A DNA stretch of 64,000 nucleotides from Escherichia sp. E4742 (GCF_005843885.1 NZ_CP040443.1:2480001-2544000), one strand, 5' to 3'; shown: positions 18,147 through 26,978, counted from the stretch's first letter. Program-made: numbers and translations. The notes: generated from the letters alone by a model not told the origin.

Positions 18147-18860
18147 ATGCGCAAGATCACACAGGCATTGAGTGCCGTTTGCTTATTGTTCGCTCTAAAC
18201 AGTTCCGCTGTTGCCCTGGCCTCATCACCTTCACCGCTTAATCCGGGTACTAACGTAGCCAAACTCGCTGAACAGGCGCCAATTCATTGGGTTTCAGTCG
18301 CCCAAATTGAAAACAGTCTGGCAGGACGCCCACAGATGGCAGTTGGGTTTGATATTGATGACACTGTTCTGTTTTCTAGCCCTGGATTCTGGCGCGGCAA
18401 AAAAACGTTCTCGCCAGAAAGCGAAGATTATCTAAAAAACCCGGCATTCTGGGAAAAGATGAACAACGGTTGGGATGAATTCAGTATTCCAAAAGAGGTC
18501 GCGCGTCAGCTAATTGATATGCATGTCCGCCGTGGCGACACCATTTTCTTTGTGACAGGTCGTAGTCCTACGAAAACTGAAACAGTGTCAAAAACGCTGG
18601 CTGATGACTTTCACATTCCTGCAACCAGTATGAACCCGGTGATTTTTGCGGGCGATAAAGCAGGACAAAATACAAAAACGCAGTGGCTACAGGATAAAAA
18701 TATCCGAATTTTTTATGGTGATTCCGATAACGATATTACCGCTGCGCGTGATGTTGGCATCCGTGGCATCCGCATTCTACGAGCCTCTAACTCTACCTAC
18801 AAACCCTTGCCACAAGCGGGTGCATTCGATGAAGAGGTGATCATCAATTCAGAATACTGA
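18147..18860 (+). CDS. aphA: AphA, periplasmic class B acid phosphatase
   Basis: Tetrameric Mg-dependent HAD-superfamily phosphatase/phosphotransferase that scavenges nucleotides in the periplasm. 237 residues; signal peptide 1-25 ends AVALA before SSPSP. The catalytic DDDD motif is FDIDDTVLFSSP with Asp69 nucleophile and Asp71 acid/base, followed by TGRSPTKT and GDSDNDI. AGGGAAA ribosome site. Roughly a dozen residues differ from the K-12 sequence I recall, more than in most neighbours. Confidence 0.97.
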   Translation: MRKITQALSAVCLLFALNSSAVALASSPSPLNPGTNVAKLAEQAPIHWVSVAQIENSLAGRPQMAVGFDIDDTVLFSSPGFWRGKKTFSPESEDYLKNPAFWEKMNNGWDEFSIPKEVARQLIDMHVRRGDTIFFVTGRSPTKTETVSKTLADDFHIPATSMNPVIFAGDKAGQNTKTQWLQDKNIRIFYGDSDNDITAARDVGIRGIRILRASNSTYKPLPQAGAFDEEVIINSEY

Positions 18861-18865
18861 TAAGT

Positions 18866-18903
18866 CGGGAGAGCGCCTGACTCTCCCGAATGCTGTTTTT
18901 TTA
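18866..18903 (+). terminator. Terminator after aphA
   Basis: CGGGAGAG (18866-18873) / CTCTCCCG (18881-18888), then AATGCTG and a run of seven T. Confidence 0.85.
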
Positions 18904-18970
18904 ATCACACCTTTATCCTTTCGCTGTCTTGCTGCAAACTGATTAAGAGAGTTTTATCAAGGAGCAGCAC

Positions 18971-19387
18971 ATGTGGTTTCAAAAGACGCTCACGCTTAGC
19001 GCTAAATCTCGAGGGTTTCATTTGGTAACGGATGAAATCCTGACTCAACTAGCTGATATGCCGCGAGTTAATGTCGGTTTACTGCACCTGTTGCTGCAAC
19101 ACACCTCCGCCTCTCTGACACTTAATGAGAATTGCGACCCCACAGTACGCTATGACATGGAGCGTTTTTTCCTACGCACCGTTCCCGACAACGGAAACTA
19201 TGAGCATGACTATGAAGGGGCAGACGATATGCCTTCTCATATCAAATCCTCGATGCTGGGGGTATCGCTCGTATTGCCAGTGCATCAGGGGCGTATTCAG
19301 ACCGGCACCTGGCAGGGAATATGGTTTGGGGAACATCGCATCCACGGCGGTTCGCGTCGCATCATCGCGACACTACAAGGGGAGTAA
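18971..19387 (+). CDS. yjbQ: YjbQ, UPF0047 family protein
   Basis: 138 residues of the UPF0047/YjbQ fold. Conserved family features are the metal-binding region with HTSASLTLNEN, a central DDMPSHIKSSMLG and the closing WQGIWFGEHRIHGGSR. E. coli YjbQ was reported to have weak thiamine-phosphate synthase activity; its main role is not known. AAGGAGC ribosome site. yjbR follows after 3 bases, so the two are co-transcribed. Confidence 0.95.
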   Translation: MWFQKTLTLSAKSRGFHLVTDEILTQLADMPRVNVGLLHLLLQHTSASLTLNENCDPTVRYDMERFFLRTVPDNGNYEHDYEGADDMPSHIKSSMLGVSLVLPVHQGRIQTGTWQGIWFGEHRIHGGSRRIIATLQGE

Positions 19388-19390
19388 AAA

Positions 19391-19747
19391 ATGACCATTT
19401 CGGAGTTGCTACAATATTGCATGGCAAAACCAGGCGCAGAACAGAGTGTGCATAGTGACTGGAAAGCAACGCAAATCAAAGTGGAAGATGTGCTGTTTGC
19501 GATGGTGAAAGAAGTGGAAAATCGCCCAGCGGTTTCGCTGAAAACCAGCCCTGCGCTGGCCGAGCTTTTGCGACAGCAGCATAGCGATGTTCGTCCCAGT
19601 CGGCATCTGAACAAAGCGCACTGGAGCACTGTTTATCTCGATGGCTCGTTGCCAGATTCGCAAATCTATTATTTGGTCGATGCGTCGTATCAGCAGGCGG
19701 TGAATTTGCTGCCGGAAGAAAAACGTAAATTGCTGGTGCAACTCTGA
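19391..19747 (+). CDS. yjbR: YjbR, MmcQ/YjbR-family protein
   Basis: 118-residue cytoplasmic protein of the MmcQ/YjbR family, which has a CyaY-like fold and may bind DNA; function unresolved. Conserved elements: YCMAKPGAEQSVHSDWKATQIKV near the start, then KTSPALAELLRQ and the closing VDASYQQAVNLLPEEKR. Spaced 3 bases from yjbQ with its own AGGGGAG ribosome site at the end of that gene. Confidence 0.95.
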   Translation: MTISELLQYCMAKPGAEQSVHSDWKATQIKVEDVLFAMVKEVENRPAVSLKTSPALAELLRQQHSDVRPSRHLNKAHWSTVYLDGSLPDSQIYYLVDASYQQAVNLLPEEKRKLLVQL

Positions 19748-19800
19748 AAGGAAAAGACCGTTCAGCAAGCGGCCTGAGAATGATGACAAACGCAAAATTG

Positions 19801-19898
19801 CCTGATGCGCTACGCTTATCAGGCCTACGTAATCCCTGCAATATATTGAAATTGCATGTTTTTGTAGGCCGGATAAGGCGTTCATGCCGCATCCGGCA
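19801..19898. repeat. REP pair between yjbR and uvrA
   Basis: REP units in opposite orientation at 19801-19828 (CCTGATGCGCTACGCTTATC...) and 19863-19898 (TGTAGGCCGGATAAGGCG...), in the gap between convergent genes. Confidence 0.88.
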
Positions 19899-19927
19899 AG
19901 AACAAAGCGCACTTTGTCAATAATCTG

Positions 19928-19948
19928 AGGCCGCTCAGAAAGCGGCCT
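19928..19948 (-). terminator. Hairpin downstream of uvrA
   Basis: AGGCCGCT (19928-19935) / AGCGGCCT (19941-19948) with a 5-base loop, seven bases past the uvrA stop. The U-tract is weak. Confidence 0.65.
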
Positions 19949-19954
19949 TAACGA

Positions 19955-22777
19955 TTACAGCATCGGCTTGAGGAAGCGTGCCGTGTGTGATGCTTCGCAC
20001 TCCGCGACGGTTTCTGGCGTACCGGAGACGAGGATCTCGCCGCCACCGCTGCCGCCTTCCGGCCCCAGGTCGACAATCCAGTCGGCGGTTTTGATTACGT
20101 CGAGATTGTGCTCAATCACCACAATGGTGTTGCCCTGATCGCGCAGTTTATGCAGCACGTCGAGCAGTTGCTGAATATCGGCGAAGTGCAGGCCGGTAGT
20201 CGGCTCGTCGAGAATATACAGCGTCTGCCCGGTGCCGCGTTTTGACAGCTCACGCGCCAGCTTCACGCGCTGGGCTTCACCGCCGGAAAGCGTGGTTGCG
20301 GACTGCCCGAGGCGGATATATGTCAGGCCAACGTCCATCAACGTTTGCAGCTTACGCGCCAGCGCCGGTACGGCATCGAAGAACTCACGCGCCTCTTCGA
20401 TGGTCATATCCAGCACTTCGTGGATGGTTTTGCCTTTGTACTTAATCTCCAGCGTTTCACGGTTATAGCGTTTACCTTTGCACTGGTCGCACGGTACGTA
20501 GATATCCGGCAGGAAGTGCATCTCCACTTTGATCACGCCGTCGCCCTGACAGGCTTCGCAACGACCGCCACGGACGTTAAAGCTGAAACGTCCTGGCGTA
20601 TAACCGCGCGCGCGGGATTCCGGTACGCCCGCAAACAGTTCACGTACAGGCGTAAACACGCCGGTATAGGTCGCCGGGTTAGAACGCGGAGTACGACCAA
20701 TCGGGCTTTGGTCGATATCGATGACTTTATCGAAATGCTCAAGTCCCTGAATATCGCGATATGGTGCCGGTTCGGCGATGGTCGCACCATTCAACTGACG
20801 TTGGGCAATCGGGAACAGCGTGTCGTTAATTAGCGTGGATTTACCGGAACCTGAAACACCTGTAATGCAGGTAAACAGACCGACTGGCAGTGTCAGCGTC
20901 ACGTCTTTCAGGTTGTTGCCACGCGCGCCTGTCAGCTTCAACACTTTTTCCGGATTCGCCGGAACGCGTTTCTTCGGCACTTCAATCTTGCGTTTACCGC
21001 TCATGTACTGCCCGGTCAACGACTCTGGCACTGCCATAATCGCTTCCAGCGGACCTTCCGCGACCACTTCACCGCCGTGTACACCAGCGCCCGGGCCAAT
21101 GTCGATCACATGGTCAGCGGCGCGAATCGCGTCTTCATCGTGCTCCACCACAATCACGGTATTACCGAGATCGCGCAGATGGATAAGTGTACCCAGCAGG
21201 CGTTCGTTATCGCGCTGATGCAGGCCGATAGACGGTTCATCCAGCACGTACATCACACCAACCAGGCCCGCGCCAATCTGGCTCGCCAGACGGATACGCT
21301 GGGCTTCACCGCCGGAAAGTGTTTCTGCCGAGCGGGAAAGTGTCAGATAGTTCAGGCCGACGTTAACGAGGAATTTCAGGCGATCGCCAATCTCTTTGAG
21401 GATTTTTTCCGCAATCTTCGCCCGCTGACCAGCGAGTTTGAGATTGTTGAAAAACTCCATCGCATGACCAATGCTCATGTCGGAGATAGCAGGCAGCGGC
21501 GTATTCTCGACATACACGTGGCGTGCTTCCCGACGCAGACGTGTTCCGTCGCAGCTGGTACACGGGCGATTGCTGATAAACTTGGCTAACTCTTCGCGTA
21601 CCGCGCTGGATTCCGTCTCTTTATAACGGCGCTCCATATTGTGCAGCACGCCTTCGAACGGATGACGACGAATGGAGGTATCGCCGCGATCGTTCATGTA
21701 TTTGAATTCAATGTTTTCTTTGCCAGAACCGTACAACACCACTTTATGCACGTTCGCGCTCAGGCTGCCCCACGGCGCTTCGACGTCGAACTTATAGTGA
21801 TCTGCCAGCGATTTCAGCATCTGGAAGTAATAGAAGTTGCGGCGATCCCAGCCGCGGATCGCACCGCCAGCCAGCGACAGTTCCGGATTCTGGATCACGC
21901 GATCGGGATCGAAATATTGCTGTACGCCGAGGCCATCACAGGTCGGGCAGGCCCCCGCCGGATTGTTAAACGAAAACAGACGCGGTTCCAGTTCACGCAT
22001 ACTGTAGCCGCAAATCGGACAGGCGAAGTTGGCGGAGAAAAGCAGTTCTTCCGCTTTTGGATCGTCCATATCAGCGACGACCGCTGTACCGCCAGAAAGC
22101 TCCAGCGCCGTTTCAAACGACTCAGCCAGACGTTGGGTAAGATCGTCACGCACCTTGAAGCGATCAACCACCACTTCAATGGTGTGTTTCTTTTGCAGCT
22201 CCAGTTTCGGTGGATCGGAAAGATCGCAGACTTCGCCATCTATGCGTGCACGGATGTAGCCCTGACTTGCCAGATTCTCCAGCGTTTTCGTGTGTTCGCC
22301 TTTGCGCTCTTTAATAATCGGCGCCAGCAGCATCAGACGTTTACCTTCCGGCTGCGAAAGCACGTTATCCACCATCTGGCTGACGGTTTGCGCCGCCAGC
22401 GGAACATCGTGGTCCGGGCAGCGCGGCTCACCGACGCGAGCGTACAGAAGACGCAAATAGTCGTGGATTTCGGTGATTGTCCCCACCGTAGAGCGCGGGT
22501 TATGAGACGTCGATTTCTGTTCAATTGAGATGGCAGGAGAAAGCCCCTCAATATGGTCGACATCCGGCTTTTCCATCAGTGACAGAAATTGCCGCGCGTA
22601 GGCGGAAAGGGATTCAACGTAACGACGCTGCCCTTCGGCATATAAGGTGTCGAAAGCGAGCGAGGATTTGCCAGAACCCGAAAGCCCGGTCACGACAATG
22701 AGTTTGTCGCGGGGGATAACGAGGTTGATGTTTTTGAGATTATGGGTGCGGGCGCCCCGAACTTCGATCTTATCCAT
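19955..22777 (-). CDS. uvrA: UvrA, excinuclease ABC subunit A
   Basis: Damage-recognition ATPase of nucleotide excision repair; a dimer loads UvrB at lesions. 940 residues with two ABC ATPase modules: Walker A GLSGSGKSS (about 31-39) and GVSGSGKST (about 640-648), and signatures LSGGEAQRIRLASQIG and LSGGEAQRVKLARELS. Zinc modules are CPICGYS...CPTCDGLG and CEACQGDG...CDQCKGKR. Divergent from ssb; an SOS box 84 bases before the ATG gives LexA control. Confidence 0.99.
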   Translation of the reverse strand: MDKIEVRGARTHNLKNINLVIPRDKLIVVTGLSGSGKSSLAFDTLYAEGQRRYVESLSAYARQFLSLMEKPDVDHIEGLSPAISIEQKSTSHNPRSTVGTITEIHDYLRLLYARVGEPRCPDHDVPLAAQTVSQMVDNVLSQPEGKRLMLLAPIIKERKGEHTKTLENLASQGYIRARIDGEVCDLSDPPKLELQKKHTIEVVVDRFKVRDDLTQRLAESFETALELSGGTAVVADMDDPKAEELLFSANFACPICGYSMRELEPRLFSFNNPAGACPTCDGLGVQQYFDPDRVIQNPELSLAGGAIRGWDRRNFYYFQMLKSLADHYKFDVEAPWGSLSANVHKVVLYGSGKENIEFKYMNDRGDTSIRRHPFEGVLHNMERRYKETESSAVREELAKFISNRPCTSCDGTRLRREARHVYVENTPLPAISDMSIGHAMEFFNNLKLAGQRAKIAEKILKEIGDRLKFLVNVGLNYLTLSRSAETLSGGEAQRIRLASQIGAGLVGVMYVLDEPSIGLHQRDNERLLGTLIHLRDLGNTVIVVEHDEDAIRAADHVIDIGPGAGVHGGEVVAEGPLEAIMAVPESLTGQYMSGKRKIEVPKKRVPANPEKVLKLTGARGNNLKDVTLTLPVGLFTCITGVSGSGKSTLINDTLFPIAQRQLNGATIAEPAPYRDIQGLEHFDKVIDIDQSPIGRTPRSNPATYTGVFTPVRELFAGVPESRARGYTPGRFSFNVRGGRCEACQGDGVIKVEMHFLPDIYVPCDQCKGKRYNRETLEIKYKGKTIHEVLDMTIEEAREFFDAVPALARKLQTLMDVGLTYIRLGQSATTLSGGEAQRVKLARELSKRGTGQTLYILDEPTTGLHFADIQQLLDVLHKLRDQGNTIVVIEHNLDVIKTADWIVDLGPEGGSGGGEILVSGTPETVAECEASHTARFLKPML

Positions 22778-22860
22778 TCACCTTTCCCGGATTAAACGCT
22801 TTTTTGCCCGGTGGCATGGTGCTACCGGCGATCACAAACGGTTAATTATGACACAGAATG

Positions 22861-22880
22861 ACCTGAATGAATATACAGTG
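22861..22880 (-). promoter_or_regulatory. SOS box between uvrA and ssb
   Basis: On the minus strand CACTGTATATTCATTCAGGT, a CTGT-N8-MCAG LexA site. In E. coli it controls uvrA and one of the ssb promoters. Confidence 0.95.
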
Positions 22881-23028
22881 TTGGAATGCAAAACCCAGAG
22901 CGCTATGTAACAATGTTTGACCAGAATTGTTTAGCGGAACCGAGGTCACAACATAGTAAAACCGCTATTGGTAATGCTACAATCGCGCGTTTACACTTAT
23001 TAGAACGTTTTTTTCAGGAGACATGAAC

Positions 23029-23565
23029 ATGGCCAGCAGAGGCGTAAACAAGGTTATTCTCGTTGGTAATCTGGGTCAGGACCCGGAAGTACGCTACATG
23101 CCAAATGGTGGCGCAGTTGCCAACATTACGCTGGCTACTTCCGAATCCTGGCGTGATAAAGCGACCGGCGAGATGAAAGAGCAGACTGAATGGCACCGCG
23201 TTGTGCTGTTCGGCAAACTGGCTGAAGTGGCCAGCGAATATCTGCGTAAAGGTTCCCAGGTTTATATCGAAGGTCAGCTGCGTACCCGCAAATGGACCGA
23301 TCAATCCGGTCAGGATCGCTACACCACGGAAGTGGTGGTGAACGTTGGCGGCACCATGCAGATGCTGGGTGGTCGTCAGGGCGGTGGCGCTCCGGCTGGC
23401 GGTAACGTCGGTGGCGGTCAGCCGCAGGGCGGTTGGGGCCAGCCTCAGCAACCGCAGGGTGGTAATCAGTTCAGCGGCGGCGCGCAGTCTCGCCCGCAGC
23501 AGTCCGCTCCGGCAGCGCCGTCTAACGAGCCGCCGATGGATTTCGATGACGATATCCCATTCTGA
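23029..23565 (+). CDS. ssb: SSB, single-stranded DNA-binding protein
   Basis: Tetrameric essential protein coating ssDNA in replication, repair and recombination. 178 residues. OB fold (about 1-112), then a Gly/Gln/Pro-rich disordered linker and the acidic tip MDFDDDIPF that recruits partner proteins. ATG 23029 is chosen over the ATG two codons earlier because CAGGAG (23015-23020) is too close to the first. Divergent from uvrA. Confidence 0.98.
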   Translation: MASRGVNKVILVGNLGQDPEVRYMPNGGAVANITLATSESWRDKATGEMKEQTEWHRVVLFGKLAEVASEYLRKGSQVYIEGQLRTRKWTDQSGQDRYTTEVVVNVGGTMQMLGGRQGGGAPAGGNVGGGQPQGGWGQPQQPQGGNQFSGGAQSRPQQSAPAAPSNEPPMDFDDDIPF

Positions 23566-23572
23566 TTTTGTT

Positions 23573-23599
23573 TTAAAACAATAGATTATATTGTTTTAA
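23573..23599 (+). terminator. AT-rich inverted repeat just after ssb
   Basis: TTAAAACAAT (23573-23582) / ATTGTTTTAA (23590-23599), a perfect 10-bp stem. It may aid 3' end formation or stability of ssb mRNA ahead of the main terminator at 23634. Confidence 0.5.
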
Positions 23600-23633
23600 G
23601 GTAGGTGATTAACGCATCTGCCAGGGATAAAAA

Positions 23634-23658
23634 AGAAGCCTCCATTATGGAGGCTTCT
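23634..23658. terminator. Bidirectional terminator between ssb and yjcB
   Basis: AGAAGCCTCCA (23634-23644) / TGGAGGCTTCT (23648-23658). An A-run before the stem makes a T-run for the minus strand, suiting yjcB. Confidence 0.85.
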
Positions 23659-23663
23659 GCATA

Positions 23664-23945
23664 TCACACCAAAATCATCGGCCATTGTGGCGGTGCCTGA
23701 TTTGTGGCTTCCACTATTACCGACTCAATATTGTGCCAGATTGCGGCAATATCCATCATTGTGATTCCGAGCAGTCCCATCGCGAACCAGCAGGCGGAAA
23801 TAACGCCCAGGCCACTACTGATCACCGCGAGCCCAACGTAATCAGACCGCCGAAAACGGATGTTGAGCGTACTTGCCAGAAACATCAGTACGGCGCTAAG
23901 AAGCTGCCAGCGAAGAAGAACCACGCCAGTGGTGAGGGTAGCCAT
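23664..23945 (-). CDS. yjcB: YjcB, small membrane protein of unknown function
   Basis: 93 residues from MATLTTGVVLL with a GAGGAAA ribosome site; a longer open frame upstream is not needed. Two or three hydrophobic segments (about 7-25, 38-60) suggest an inner-membrane protein. The end QAPPQWPMILV matches E. coli YjcB apart from the last residue. No functional motif seen. Confidence 0.9.
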   Translation of the reverse strand: MATLTTGVVLLRWQLLSAVLMFLASTLNIRFRRSDYVGLAVISSGLGVISACWFAMGLLGITMMDIAAIWHNIESVIVEATNQAPPQWPMILV

Positions 23946-24383
23946 CGAACATTTCCTCTGAAAATAACCGATGCCCTGGACAGCACGGTGTTGTTCACAG
24001 GAGGCGTGATGCACTCTGGCTATCATGGGGCTTACAAAATACCAAAATGAAACAATTAGTGTGTTTCATTATTTTTGTGAACTATATCACAATTGGTTGT
24101 TTGTTAGCCAGATAGAGTCGCTATTTTTATTAGCGTGCTTATTTTGTGGTTTTTCAGTGGCGTCGTGGAAATACAAAATATCGTACATTCCTGACTGACC
24201 CGCATTTTTAGTAAATTCTTTTTGATATCAGCGTGTTATTTTTATTAAAACAACGATTATAAAGGTATCAATTTCAAATCAGGCAAAAGTGCTATTTATA
24301 CCGTAAGATTTATCTAACGTCGTCGGTGGCCAGGGTTTTCACCTTGCAATGACCAGCTATAACCAGACAGGGAATTGATAGAA
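23946..24383. other. yjcB-pdeC intergenic region
   Basis: 438 AT-rich bases without a supported gene. It separates divergent yjcB (minus) and pdeC (plus) and holds a perfect CRP palindrome at 24076-24091. The rest should contain promoters for both genes. Confidence 0.6.
24076..24091. promoter_or_regulatory. Perfect CRP-type palindrome
   Basis: TGTGAACTATATCACA is an exact TGTGA-N6-TCACA site. It lies 131 bases before the yjcB start and 292 before pdeC, so either gene could be the target. Confidence 0.7.
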
Positions 24384-25970
24384 ATGAGTCATCGTGCACG
24401 ACACAAGTTGCTGGCGTTGCCGGGCATTATCTTTGTAGCACTTCTTCCCATCATCCTGTCACTATGGATTGCCTTCATTTGGGCAAAATCAGAAGTGAAC
24501 AATCAGCTTCGTGTCTTTGCCCAACTGGCGCTGGATAAATCCGAGCTGGTCATTCAACAGGCTGATTCAGCGAGCGATGAAGCGGAACGCTATCAGGGGC
24601 AAGTTTGTACTCCGGATCATCAGAAGCGAATGTTGAATATTATTCGTGGCTATCTTTATATCAATGAACTGATATATGCCCAGGATAACCGTTTTTTATG
24701 TTCTTCGCTTATCGCTCCCGCTGACGGATATATGATCGCCCCCGCGGATTATAAGCGTGACCCTGACATTTCTATCTATTATTACCGCGATACCCCTTTT
24801 TTCTCCGGTTATAAAATGACTTATATGCAGCGGGGTAATTATGTGGCGGTCATCAATCCTTTATTCTGGAGTGAGGTGATATCTGACGATCCGACGCTGC
24901 AATGGGGCGTGTATGATACGGTGACGAAAACCTTTTTTTCGTTAAGTCATCAGGCCTCGGCTGAAACGTTTACTCCGTTAATTCATCTGAATGATTTAAC
25001 GGTGCAAAGAAATGGTCATTTGTATGCAATGGTACATTCAACAAAACGCCCAATAGCGGCCATTGTTGCCACTTCAAATAAACGTCTTATCGCTCATTTT
25101 TATAATCATCTTATCTTTGCTTTGCCCGCAGGTATTTTTTGCAGTCTGGTACTACTGTTACTTTGGTTCCGGATTAGCCAGGAGTACCAGTCACCCAAAC
25201 GCAAATTGCAACGCGCCCTCGAAAAAAGACAGCTTTGTCTTTATTACCAGCCAATTATCGATATCAAAACAGAAAAATGTATTGGCGCTGAAGCGTTGCT
25301 ACGTTGGCCAGGTGGCCAGGGGCAAGTGATGAGTCCGGCAGAGTTTATCCCATTGGCGGAAAAAGAGGGGATGATTGAGTTAGTCACTGATTATGTTATT
25401 GATAATGTATTCAGCGATCTGGGGGCGTATCTGGCAACACATGCCGATCGCTATGTTTCTATTAACCTGTCGGCCTCCGACTTTCATACATCGCGTTTAA
25501 TTGCGCGAACCAATCAGAAAATAGAGCAATACGCGGTGCGTCCGCAGCAAATTAAATTTGAAGTTACTGAACATGCGTTTCTTGATGTCACCAAAATGAC
25601 GCCGATTATTCATGCTTTCCGTCAGGCCGGTTATGAAGTTGCGATTGATGACTTCGGTATTGGCTACTCCAACTTACACAACCTTAATTCATTGAATATC
25701 GATATTTTGAAAATCGATAAATCGTTTGTTGAGACGCTGACCACGCACAAAACCAGCCATTTGATTGCGGAACACATCATTGAACTGGCGCATAGTCTGG
25801 GGCTAAAAACGATAGCGGAAGGGGTAGAAACCTCGGAGCAGGTTAATTGGCTGCGCAAACGCGGCGTGCGTTATTGCCAGGGCTGGTATTTTGCAAAGGC
25901 GATGCCGCCGCAAATATTTATGGAATGGACAGGGAAATTACCCGCACATGAGTTAATGTGCGGGCAATAA
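24384..25970 (+). CDS. pdeC: PdeC (YjcC), CSS-domain c-di-GMP phosphodiesterase
   Basis: Inner-membrane enzyme degrading cyclic di-GMP, favouring motility over biofilm. 528 residues: membrane helix about 14-35, periplasmic CSS domain with its redox cysteines (VCTPDHQKR and FLCSSLIAP), second helix about 240-262, then the EAL domain with EALLRWP, NLSASDFH, EVTEHAF and DDFGIGYSNL catalytic blocks. ATG 24384 gives the known start MSHRARHKLL; AGGGAATT lies upstream at a long distance. Diverges from the K-12 sequence I recall at many places. Ends two bases before the soxS stop, convergent. Confidence 0.95.
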   Translation: MSHRARHKLLALPGIIFVALLPIILSLWIAFIWAKSEVNNQLRVFAQLALDKSELVIQQADSASDEAERYQGQVCTPDHQKRMLNIIRGYLYINELIYAQDNRFLCSSLIAPADGYMIAPADYKRDPDISIYYYRDTPFFSGYKMTYMQRGNYVAVINPLFWSEVISDDPTLQWGVYDTVTKTFFSLSHQASAETFTPLIHLNDLTVQRNGHLYAMVHSTKRPIAAIVATSNKRLIAHFYNHLIFALPAGIFCSLVLLLLWFRISQEYQSPKRKLQRALEKRQLCLYYQPIIDIKTEKCIGAEALLRWPGGQGQVMSPAEFIPLAEKEGMIELVTDYVIDNVFSDLGAYLATHADRYVSINLSASDFHTSRLIARTNQKIEQYAVRPQQIKFEVTEHAFLDVTKMTPIIHAFRQAGYEVAIDDFGIGYSNLHNLNSLNIDILKIDKSFVETLTTHKTSHLIAEHIIELAHSLGLKTIAEGVETSEQVNWLRKRGVRYCQGWYFAKAMPPQIFMEWTGKLPAHELMCGQ

Positions 25971-25972
25971 TT

Positions 25973-26296
25973 CTAGATACGGTGGCGATAATCGCTGGGA
26001 GTGCGATCAAACTGCCGACGGAAAACGCGGGAAAAGGTCTGCTGCGAGACATACCCAAGATCCATTGCGATATCAAAAATAGGGCGCTCGGTGGTGCGCA
26101 ACTCGACGGCAGCCAGTAACAGGCGGCGTTGACGAATGTAATCACCAAGTGTCTGATGCGTTACCGTGCGGAACATCCGCTGCAAGTACCACTTTGAATA
26201 ACCTGATTTTTTCGCGACGACATCAATGTTCAGTGGCTGGTCAATATGCTCGTCAATCCATGCGATAAGATCCTGAATAATTTTCTGATGGGACAT
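25973..26296 (-). CDS. soxS: SoxS, superoxide-response transcription activator
   Basis: AraC/XylS-family monomeric activator of the superoxide regulon. 107 residues, all DNA-binding domain with two helix-turn-helix motifs (NIDVVAKKSGYSKWYLQRMF and IFDIAMDLGYVSQQTFSRVF). AAGAGGCAG ribosome site. Its promoter contains the SoxR operator between -35 and -10, and soxR is divergent. Confidence 0.98.
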   Translation of the reverse strand: MSHQKIIQDLIAWIDEHIDQPLNIDVVAKKSGYSKWYLQRMFRTVTHQTLGDYIRQRRLLLAAVELRTTERPIFDIAMDLGYVSQQTFSRVFRRQFDRTPSDYRHRI

Positions 26297-26343
26297 AAAT
26301 CTGCCTCTTTTCAGTGTTCAGTTCGTTAATTCATCTGTTGGGG

Positions 26344-26374
26344 AGTATAATTCCTCAAGTTAACTTGAGGTAAA
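26344..26374 (-). promoter_or_regulatory. soxS promoter with over-long spacer
   Basis: Minus strand: -35 TTTACC (26374-26369), 19-base spacer, -10 TATACT (26349-26344). The long spacer is the mark of MerR-family promoters that need oxidised SoxR to untwist the DNA. Confidence 0.92.
26353..26370. promoter_or_regulatory. SoxR operator
   Basis: CCTCAAGTTAACTTGAGG, a perfect 18-bp palindrome and the canonical SoxR site. It sits within the soxS spacer and overlaps the soxR leader. Confidence 0.96.
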
Positions 26375-26381
26375 GCGATTT

Positions 26382-26846
26382 ATGGAAAAGAAATTACCCC
26401 GCATTAAAGCCTTGCTCACCCCAGGCGAAGTGGCGAAACGCAGTGGGGTAGCGGTATCTGCACTGCATTTCTATGAGAGCAAAGGGCTGATTACCAGTAT
26501 TCGAAATAGCGGCAATCAGCGACGATATAAGCGTGATGTGTTGCGATATGTGGCGATTATCAAGATTGCTCAACGTATTGGCATTCCATTGGCGACTATT
26601 AGCGAAGCATTTGGTGTGTTGCCTGAAGGGCATACATTAAGCGCCAAAGAGTGGAAGCAGCTTTCTTCGCAATGGCGAGAAGAATTAGATCGGCGCATTC
26701 ATACCTTAGTGGCTCTGCGAGATGAACTGGACGGTTGTATTGGCTGCGGCTGCCTTTCGCGTAGCGACTGCCCGTTGCGTAACCCGGGCGACCGCTTAGG
26801 TGAAGAAGGTACTGGTGCGCGTTTGCTGGAAGACGAGCAAAACTAA
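26382..26846 (+). CDS. soxR: SoxR, redox-sensing regulator
   Basis: MerR-family dimer with a [2Fe-2S] cluster; oxidation by superoxide or redox-cycling drugs activates soxS. 154 residues: winged helix at the N-terminus, dimerisation helix, cluster ligands in CIGCGCLSRSDC (four Cys, about 119-130). Residue 74 reads Ser (ATISEAF) where I recall Gly in K-12; this position is polymorphic in isolates. The stop codon lies inside the terminator shared with SraL. Confidence 0.98.
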   Translation: MEKKLPRIKALLTPGEVAKRSGVAVSALHFYESKGLITSIRNSGNQRRYKRDVLRYVAIIKIAQRIGIPLATISEAFGVLPEGHTLSAKEWKQLSSQWREELDRRIHTLVALRDELDGCIGCGCLSRSDCPLRNPGDRLGEEGTGARLLEDEQN

Positions 26847-26978
26847 AGCGCCACAAGGGCGCTTTAGTTTGTTTCCGGTCTTTGTCTTTCACTCTATCCC
26901 GCTGGTACACAGGAGGGTTTCCCCCGACGTCAACACACCTCATTCGAGCACGTGGTGGAGGTTCCGGTTGGTGTTGAT
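26839..26978 (-). ncRNA. sraL: SraL (RyjA) small RNA
   Basis: Hfq- and ProQ-associated stationary-phase sRNA; in Salmonella it targets tig and rho mRNAs. The position (minus strand, just past soxR) and sequence fit the known RNA of about 140 nucleotides. A -10 TACAAT at 26990-26985 puts the 5' end near 26978. The 3' end is the 13-bp hairpin 26840-26870 followed by TTTTGC on the minus strand. The RNA overlaps the last bases of soxR in antisense. Confidence 0.85.
26840..26870. terminator. Bidirectional terminator for soxR and SraL
   Basis: AAACTAAAGCGCC (26840-26852) / GGCGCTTTAGTTT (26858-26870), loop ACAAG. It holds the soxR stop codon. Confidence 0.92.
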
